In this document: positions 57,733-64,000 of the stretch, in pieces | Numbering within the stretch: the stretch's first letter is position 1 | How the letters are laid out: each line of letters opens with the position of its first letter | Source: Caenorhabditis elegans | Taxonomy: Eukaryota; Nematoda; Chromadorea; Rhabditida; Rhabditidae | DNA length: 64,000 nucleotides | NCBI RefSeq assembly: GCF_000002985.6 | Contig: NC_003283.11 | Span: 11,532,001-11,596,000 of the forward strand | Reading direction: 5' to 3' | Position numbers and translations under genes: made by a program | Notes under the pieces: model-generated | Database searches by the model: none | Told to the model about the DNA's origin: nothing | Seen by the model: the letters and a program-made list of their open reading frames with translations, nothing else

Positions 57733-60700
57733 ATGGAAGGAAGTATGTCATCCAGCTCAGTAACGTACAACTATAAAGATCCGTTAAACTTGTTGGCTTC
57801 GATTATTATGATTGTGGTATTTCACCGTTTTTAATACAACTTTTTGAGTAATTAAATTCAGAATGGAATCTTTGGTAGTGTCTGCAATCTTTCAATAGTC
57901 TACATCTTCATGTATGTCCCAAAAGAAAAAACTTCTTTTAATTTGATTTGTGTCTTTCGTAGTCTTGGAAACACTATCATACTACTATGGGGATTTATTG
58001 CAACGTTTGTGCCAATTACTTTGACGTAAGTAAGATAAGAAATTGGCACATAAACTTTGTGACCAAGTCTTGTGATGCTGTTTGGGGAATTTTGATATCT
58101 GTAAGATCTTGGCCAAATTCTCAATTATAATTTTTGATGATCGTCGCCACATGAAGAATTGTGGCGTATGACGAGCGTTGACAAATAATTTGAAAAAAAA
58201 ACAGACCTGATTGAAAATTGCTAGTTTGAAAAGAATGTATATTACGAAAATGTTATTTACGTTTTTCATGAGATACAGATATAAGTTGTCGAATGGAGCT
58301 GAAAAGCATGATGAGAAACTCGGGTAATACTAGAGAGCGGCTGGGAACGATCAGAAATTTTTGAAGCTCATTCAATCATCGATTTGAACCATGATTGAAT
58401 GAGCATCTATTAGGTTGGCGGGAAAGTCCTGTCCTAATTTTTTGTTTTGTCTTTATGGGCTGAATATCAATTTTGGTGTTTATTGGCTCCTAGTGTTTGA
58501 TAAGCAGAAAAAAAGTATTTGCAGTAATTAACCTCCCATCCCTCTCCCTCTCTCTCGGTTCAAGTTCACTTGCGATGAGTGTACCTACCTCAATTCTTGT
58601 TCGGCATGTTTTGTTGTACATGCTCATTGCGCACACTACAATGAAGGATTCAAAAACTCTTCTGATGAAAGTTTATAATGGACCTGCTCCCTCGTATAAA
58701 ACTATACAGAAGTGGTTTGATCGTTTCGAAAAAAGCGACTTTTCTTAGATTAAAAAGGTATGCTCAAAAGACCACATGAGTTGGATTTGAATGCACTAAA
58801 AGCTAGTATTGCATCGGATCCATTTCAAATTATCCGTGAACTTGCAAGCACTTTGGGGTCTCTCATAACTCCATACCAAATAACATGACATTGCTCGGCA
58901 TGAGGAAAATTTTTCGTCGATTCCTATTTGATCCGTTTCAACCTTTTTCACCAAGTTGATGTTTCATAAATTTTTCTCACTCTCCAGCCGACGACCGGCT
59001 TATTATTGTTGGGCCGGCTTATTATTGAAAACGAGAAGTGGGTGTTGTACGCTAATCACCACAGACAAGCTCAGTGGATTGGAGAAGGACAAACCGCACA
59101 GGATGTTCCGAAACTCGGCCTTCACCCGAAAAAAAGTATGCACTCTGTTTGGTCGGGAGTGGATGGCCCCTCTACTGGGAGCAGTTACCTGAGGGTGAAA
59201 CTATAACCGTAGAGACTAACTCTAGACAACTACGAAATTTGAGCGAAGCAGTCGATCGTTCAGCCTTACAGGATAAGAAAGTATATTTCCAACATAATAA
59301 CGCTCACCCACATGTTGCAAGACATGTGAAGGAGGAACTGGCAAATTGTGGATCGCCGATTCTCCCTCAACCACCGTATTCTCCTGACATTTCTTCAAGT
59401 GATTATTGGCTTCTCTCCGATCTGACTTGTGCAATCCGAGGTAAAACCTTCACAACACGAGAAAATCTCCAAACTGATATCGGGCTATACTTTGAATCCC
59501 TGCCAGCTGGATTCTACAGGAAGGGAATCCACAAGTTAACTGAATGTTGACAGGACATTGTTAAACATGATGGGGCATATAACTGATTTCTAGTGTGAGT
59601 TTGCTTCGAGAAATAAATTATGAAAAAAATAGGACAGGACTTTCCCGCCAACCCAATAGAAATATTTTTCTCCCGGAGAATTTTCCAGTCGTTCCCTGTC
59701 CATGCTCCTGAAACGAGTATGTGCGCCTGGCGCGAGTGTTCTAACGAAATTTAAAAATGCATGCCTAATGTTTAGCGCATAAAGAGCCCATATTGTTCGC
59801 ACATAGCGTGGAAGGAACACGAATAGAACGCGTAACTGTAGCCGCACGAGTAATCTTGACAGGCCCATTTCGTGCTCAAATAGTATAGTTTTACCGAAGA
59901 GTGAATCGTTTTCAAACTTGAAAAATAATTAGAACGTTCCGAAAAAGTCACGTAACCGACTCAAAGCGCCCAAATCACAATACAAATCACTAATCGCCAG
60001 CTCTCTAGGAGCGACAACTTATAGATAAATTAATTGATAGTGGTGACAACCGAAATTCATAATATTTCAGAGGCCAATCGCAATTCTGGAAACCTTATGA
60101 AACGGTTGTGATCATCTCATGTAACAACATCTACATGGTCATTCAATACAGTGGAGTTTTTATTGCAGTAAATAGGTTTTGTGCTTTGTTTTTACCAATA
60201 GTTTACAAAAAACTATTTCACATCAAAACCACTTTTGTGAGTTATTTTTGAAAACATCTGTAACTAAAATTACCAACTTTATAGATACTTACAATGATAA
60301 TAATTGCTTTGAAGCTTATTGATAACTTGAATTACCTCATTACTTTTTTGCGTAGGTTTAACTTTTTTATATTGTTGGTAAGAAAACCTGTTTTTAGCAA
60401 TTGAATGCTTTACATTTTATTCTTCCAACAATCTTGCATGGGTACCAAATATTCAATCACATTGCCACATTGATGATAATGTTCCGAATCCATTCAACTC
60501 AACTGCATTTGTCCTTATTGTTATCATCTTCATAAATGTTGCCAATTTCATCAGGATCCGCATGTTTTACAAATCAACTGAAACTGAAGTGGCAGAAAAG
60601 AAACGAAAAATGAAGAAGAACACTGTATTGTTTGGTCAAACATTATTTCAAGATTGCATTATGTTGTTTGATATGCTTTTCACATTCAAACTAGCAGGCA

Positions 60701-60931
60701 TCAGTAAGGAAAGATATTGGACATTTTTCAGTGGAACACTTGTATGGGAATTAGTTCACTCTCTTGATGGGTTTGTAAATTGGGAGAAATATTAATTTTA
60801 AACATCAGAAATTCAGATTTGTAATGGTTATGTTCAATGAAAGACTATCGTTCCTTAAAAATAAAATGTTTCATCCGAGTAATGATGTCAGCCACACTCA
60901 AGTGATTAAAGTGGTTTCTGCTCGTTACTGA
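57733..60931 (+). CDS. srx-family chemoreceptor GPCR interrupted by a mariner in intron 2 (copy J)
   Basis: Exons: 57733-57816, 57862-58025, 60071-60236, 60285-60351, 60398-60770 and 60817-60931, giving 322 aa, all in phase. MEGSMSSSSVTYNYKDPLNL starts it. TM1 is FGSVCNLSIVYIF. The usual LGNEYQI motif is replaced by VIQYSGVFIAVNRF, a divergence shared with K (LQYCGFLIAINRF). TM6 is FGQTLFQDCIMLFD and the tail HSLDGFVMVMFNER. Exon 5 (373 nt) joins what are three or two exons elsewhere. Intron 2 (2,045 nt) contains a dead mariner, yet the splice sites on both sides are canonical. The gene looks functional. Confidence 0.78.
58366..58404. repeat. perfect 14-bp hairpin beside the mariner insertion site
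   Basis: GCTCATTCAATCAT and its exact reverse complement are separated by an 11-nt loop. The hairpin ends three bases before the TA target site of the mariner. Confidence 0.9.
58410..59656 (+). mobile_element. mariner-family transposon, about 1.25 kb, degenerate
   Basis: Terminal inverted repeats of about 28 bp: the left end reads TTAGGTTGGCGGGAAAGTCC and the right end is the reverse complement of TTGGGTTGGCGGGAAAGTCC. TA duplications lie at 58408-58409 and 59657-59658. Length, ends and target site are those of Tc1/mariner elements of the mariner clade. It sits in intron 2 of srx J in the same orientation as the gene. Confidence 0.92.
58575..59550 (+). pseudogene. mariner transposase remnant
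   Basis: The N-terminal DNA-binding part starts at ATG 58575 (MSVPTSILVRHVLLYML) with the helix-turn-helix segment YNGPAPSYKTIQKWFDRF, then stops at 58746-58748. The catalytic part reappears from about 59006 in two frames: ENEKWVLYANHHRQAQW, then PEGETITVE, FQHNNAHPHVARHV and PPYSPDISSSDYWL. Two of the three catalytic Asp are Asn: NEKW for DEKW, and HNNA for HDNA. The third (SSDYWL) remains. Frameshifts, stops and active-site losses make it inactive. Other family copies would be needed to move the ends. Confidence 0.85.
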
Positions 60932-61726
60932 ACCTTCAGAGCGATTAACTTTTAAAATTTATAATTTAAAGCTATTTTAGCTAGCAACAAGAAAATACGC
61001 ATGTAGTCAACTTTTGATAAAGTTTTTATCCCATCAATCTTAATGCAATCTTCCTCAATGGTTGGTTTTGCTGAAACTGTTGACACGGAGTTAAAAATTG
61101 TTATTTTTCTGTTTAATAATGGTCAACTGTCATATTTAATCAGTTTACTGGCAGATCCCCTCGGGGATGGGTGACCCTAAGGGATGTACTAGAAAAATAC
61201 CAAACAAAGTATGCTAGCTTGTACGTAAGATAATTTTTAAAAATTCAAAAAATGCATCAAAAGCCGTTTTTTTTTCAAAAATTCAAAAGTACTGAAAAAT
61301 CATATGAAGTGCTTCTTTTTTCTTTTATAAAACTGTTCAGTATAGTCAAATGTACCAGAAAATACCAAACAAAGTATGCTAGCTTGTACGGAAGATTATT
61401 TTTAAAAGTTCAAAAAAAAATTTTCTAGAAAAAAGAAGCACTTTATATGATTTTCCCGTACTTTTGAATCGGGGATAGGGGCCCCTCGGGGATGGGTAGT
61501 CTTTTACACGCGAACACTTGCGGATTACTTAATGTGCAAGGATTTTTTTAACTCAAAGGAATTTGTACTGGTATAAGGTGGAGGATATCCTATTTCATGG
61601 GTTGGTCAATGGATGTATCTGAAATGTTGTAGACACACGAAACCCCTGTAATTAGTAGTATAAGAAAGGCGGACTTCGTAAATAACAACATACACCAGTG
61701 TCACATTCTCTTCCAATTGTTTCAAA
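60932..61726. repeat. intergenic repeat block of interleaved direct and inverted repeats
   Basis: CCCCTCGGGGATGGGT occurs at 61157-61172 and 61482-61497. A direct repeat with AATACCAAACAAAGTATGCT occurs near 61195 and 61358. AAGTGCTTCTTTTTT near 61308 recurs inverted near 61433. No coding exon. The block lies between srx J and K and looks like a small composite element. Confidence 0.6.
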
Positions 61727-62971
61727 ATGAGTTTTTCACCTGATGCGGACCCTTTAAATTGGTTTGCTGCTAGTGTAATGACGATTGTTAGTTCTTCTTA
61801 AATATCTAATTCAAATTTAAACACATTTTTTTAGAATGGAGTTTTTGGAATTACTTGCAATACACTCATAATTGCAAGTTTTATAAGGTCCCCAACAGAG
61901 CGAACATCGTTTAACCTAATATGTTCGTATCGAGCAGTTGGTAATTGTATTATTCTTCTATGGGGATTTTTAGGCACATTCGTTCCAATAACTTTATTGT
62001 AAGTCATTATTTGACAAACAGATTTTATCCCTAATTTTAGTGGAGACACGTTGTTTCCCCCAATATATCAGTTCATTGTTTTGACTTGTGTTAATAGTCT
62101 TTATGCTGGGCTTCAATATTGTGGATTTTTGATAGCTATTAATCGATTTTGTGCAATGTATATTCCAATGTTCTACTCTACATTATTTGGAGTGAAGATA
62201 ACATTTGTAAGTTTGAAAGTTAGTTTTACGTGCAATATCAATTGTTTACAGATACTAACAACATTAATTTTTGTGTACAGGATTGTAAAAATTATAATGG
62301 AACTGATCCACTATATTCGTAAGTTTTTGTTCAGTCTTTTATTAGCCTTCGTAAAATTTCAAGCACTTCAATGTTTTTCTTCATTTTCTTCATATGATAT
62401 TTCCTGGGCACCTGCAATGGATGAAAGATGCCGAAAGTATGGTGGAGTTGTTGATGAATCTCTTTTGATCCTCGGAACATTAGTTGCAATAAACTGTGCA
62501 ACTTTTGTGAAAATCTATTTGTTTTACAAAGCAACTGAATTGGATTCAAGAGAAGTTAAGGAAAAAATGAAGAAGAATAGAATACTATTCATTCAGACAA
62601 TTATTCAAGACTTGACCTATATCATTGATTTGATTTTTACTTTTCAATTAAGGTTAGGTTCTTGATATTCCAAAATTTGTTTTTTTTTTAATTTTAGCGG
62701 ACTAATTTCTGCAAGATATTGGACATTTATCAGTGGAAGTTTTATTTGGCAATGTGTTCATTCTTTTGATGGGTTAGTCTAAAATGATTGAATCCTTTCA
62801 GAACTAATCTATGTATTTAGTTTGATCATGATAATGTTCAACGAAAAGCTCACCCTCTTCAAAAGGAGTTTTTTCTCTTCATCATCTGATGTTCAGTCAG
62901 TGGCTCCGGCAACAAAATTGTTCGATACCGTGGCAACAAATAGAAATTACAATGTTTCTCCAATTGGATGA
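61727..62971 (+). CDS. srx-family chemoreceptor GPCR (copy K)
   Basis: Exons: 61727-61786, 61835-61998, 62041-62206, 62252-62318, 62364-62652, 62698-62772 and 62821-62971, giving 323 aa, all in phase. MSFSPDADPLNWFAASV starts it and, unlike most copies, has no N-terminal sequon. TM1 is FGITCNTLIIASFI, loop 1 ERTSFNLICSYR, TM3 LQYCGFLIAINRF with MYIPMFY, TM6 FIQTIIQDLTYIID, and the tail HSFDGLIMIMFNEK. Exon 5 (289 nt) merges the loop-2 and TM6 exons. The intron-4 acceptor is TTTCAAG. It pairs with copy J in the LLWGF(L/I) TM2 sequence and the altered TM3, so J and K form a subclade. Confidence 0.8.
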
Positions 62972-63918
62972 TAATTTTGGAATTTGAAAATTATGAATAA
63001 GACACTGTTTATTTTTAGAATTCATGTAGGTTACTTTTATTTATTGTTGTGTATTAGATTGTAAAAACTTACTATGGATTTATTTTTTGTTACAAAACGC
63101 TACAAAAATAAACATATAAAAAACATACAATATTCTAAGAAAATTGATCTTCCCTCAACCGGTTCTTGAATTTTCTTATGTTTTCCAAGAAAGTATTATT
63201 ATACTTTGCGTTGTGTCCTAATACCATTTGTACCATTTGTTAGTGAGGATGATACGAAAATGAAGACAAGAGGACCACTGAGAGCAAACGGGAAGAATGT
63301 AGGTCATTCTATACCGACAGAGACCGAGAGATCTAACTAATGATAAGACATCTTGTGTGCACAAGAACACACAACACTGATATTTTTCAAAGAGATATTT
63401 GGAATTAGAGACACGTTTTGGAGGTTCTTTCTGCCAAATAATTACGTCCCTTCTTATCCCAATTCAAAATCACTTGGTTAACATGTTTTCGAAAAATTTC
63501 TACCACTCGCAATGTTACTAGAAAAAGTGCGAATGTGGGAGGGGAAATAACACGCCATAAACTTTGCCAGCGAAGTGTCGAATACCTGGTAATTACGTTT
63601 ACCACCTTATTCGATATTTGCGTGATATCTATTTAATTTAGTAAAACAAAAACATGACCAATCTGATTTTATGAAGGTTTGAACTACCATAATTTATGTA
63701 GAAAACACAACTTAAAATTCAAGCTAAATCTTTTTCCGGGTATATCACCAATCGGTGAATGTTCCTGGTTTTTTTGTGGTTCCCGTACACACGAACAACT
63801 CCAAGAACTAATAAAATATATATTTAACTTTGTCACGCAAGACTAAAAATCATGCGGTATAATATTTAAACTATGTACAAGTGACAACATTTTTTCCATT
63901 GTTCATACAAAATATATT
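62972..63918. other. intergenic, no gene seen
   Basis: 3' UTR of srx K followed by AT-rich sequence. Short frames on both strands lack splice context. The end is the presumptive promoter of the next receptor. Confidence 0.45.
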
Positions 63919-63984
63919 ATGAACGACACAGTTCCCAACTACACCAATGCTCTCAACATTTTAGCTTCTTTGATAATTTGTGTG
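63919..63984 (+). CDS. first exon of another srx-family receptor, cut by the window edge (copy L)
   Basis: MNDTVPNYTNALNILASLI is followed by a GTAAGT donor after a phase-0 codon at 63984, exactly as in exon 1 of the other copies. Two Asn sequons (NDT, NYT) are present. The rest lies beyond 64000. Confidence 0.65.
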
Positions 63985-64000
63985 GTAAGTTTAAAAAGCA

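Larger units (their letters stand above)
58280..60023. repeat. outer inverted repeat enclosing the mariner
   Basis: TATAAGTTGTCG at 58280-58291 has its exact reverse complement at 60012-60023. Weaker inverted similarity continues inward (GGGAACGATCAG near 58343 against CCAGTCGTTCCC near 59687). This suggests an older element into which the mariner inserted. The evidence is modest. Confidence 0.45.

Noticed and set aside
59074-59550. Intact transposase gene
   Set aside because: Only the C-terminal half is open; the N-terminal half ends at 58748, frames differ, and catalytic Asp are replaced.

Overview
This window reads as nematode nuclear DNA, almost certainly Caenorhabditis elegans. The AT-rich background, the 42-60 nt introns with TTTCAG acceptors and the tandem arrays of nematode-only seven-transmembrane chemoreceptors all point that way. 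From memory the single-copy genes match a chromosome V locus carrying ccch-1, duo-1, pms-2 and two nuclear hormone receptors. That placement is recall, not a search result. I built exon models by hand from splice signals, reading-frame phase and comparison between paralogues. Nearly all coding sequences close in frame, and the exceptions are flagged.

Layout. 0.8-9.2 kb: ccch-1, a tristetraprolin-type RNA-binding protein with two large introns and two alternative 3' ends. 9.2-12.0 kb: repeat-rich intergenic DNA. 12.0-16.2 kb: three tandem single-pass membrane proteins, each with a Cys-rich (CX/Shisa-like) ectodomain and a pair of cytosolic PPxY motifs. 17.3-19.4 kb: a PH-domain protein with an evectin-like anchor and a Gly/Tyr/Asp repeat tail. 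20.7-22.2 kb: the first srx receptor. 22.6-25.9 kb: duo-1, a USP deubiquitinase with an OTU protease nested inside it. 26.3-34.8 kb: four more srx loci, two of them damaged. 34.9-37.8 kb (minus strand): pms-2. 38.5-43.6 kb: two paralogous nuclear hormone receptors. 44.6-64.0 kb: seven further srx loci mixed with mariner-type transposons, MITEs and palindromes. The last one runs off the window.

The housekeeping and regulatory genes (mRNA decay, deubiquitination, mismatch repair) show no operon link to each other. The srx array shows birth-and-death evolution: intact genes sit beside loci with one lesion each (a 19-nt deletion, a 2-nt insertion, a fused exon 1/exon 2, a lost 5' end), and one promoter plus first exon is duplicated.

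The most interesting observations are: an intronic poly(A) signal and a GC-AG intron in ccch-1 that decide whether the protein carries a NOT1-binding-like C-terminus; the nested USP/OTU enzyme; Gln at the normally invariant catalytic Glu of the PMS-2 ATPase; and paired PPxY tails kept in three otherwise fast-diverging receptors. I found no tRNA, rRNA or CRISPR array.
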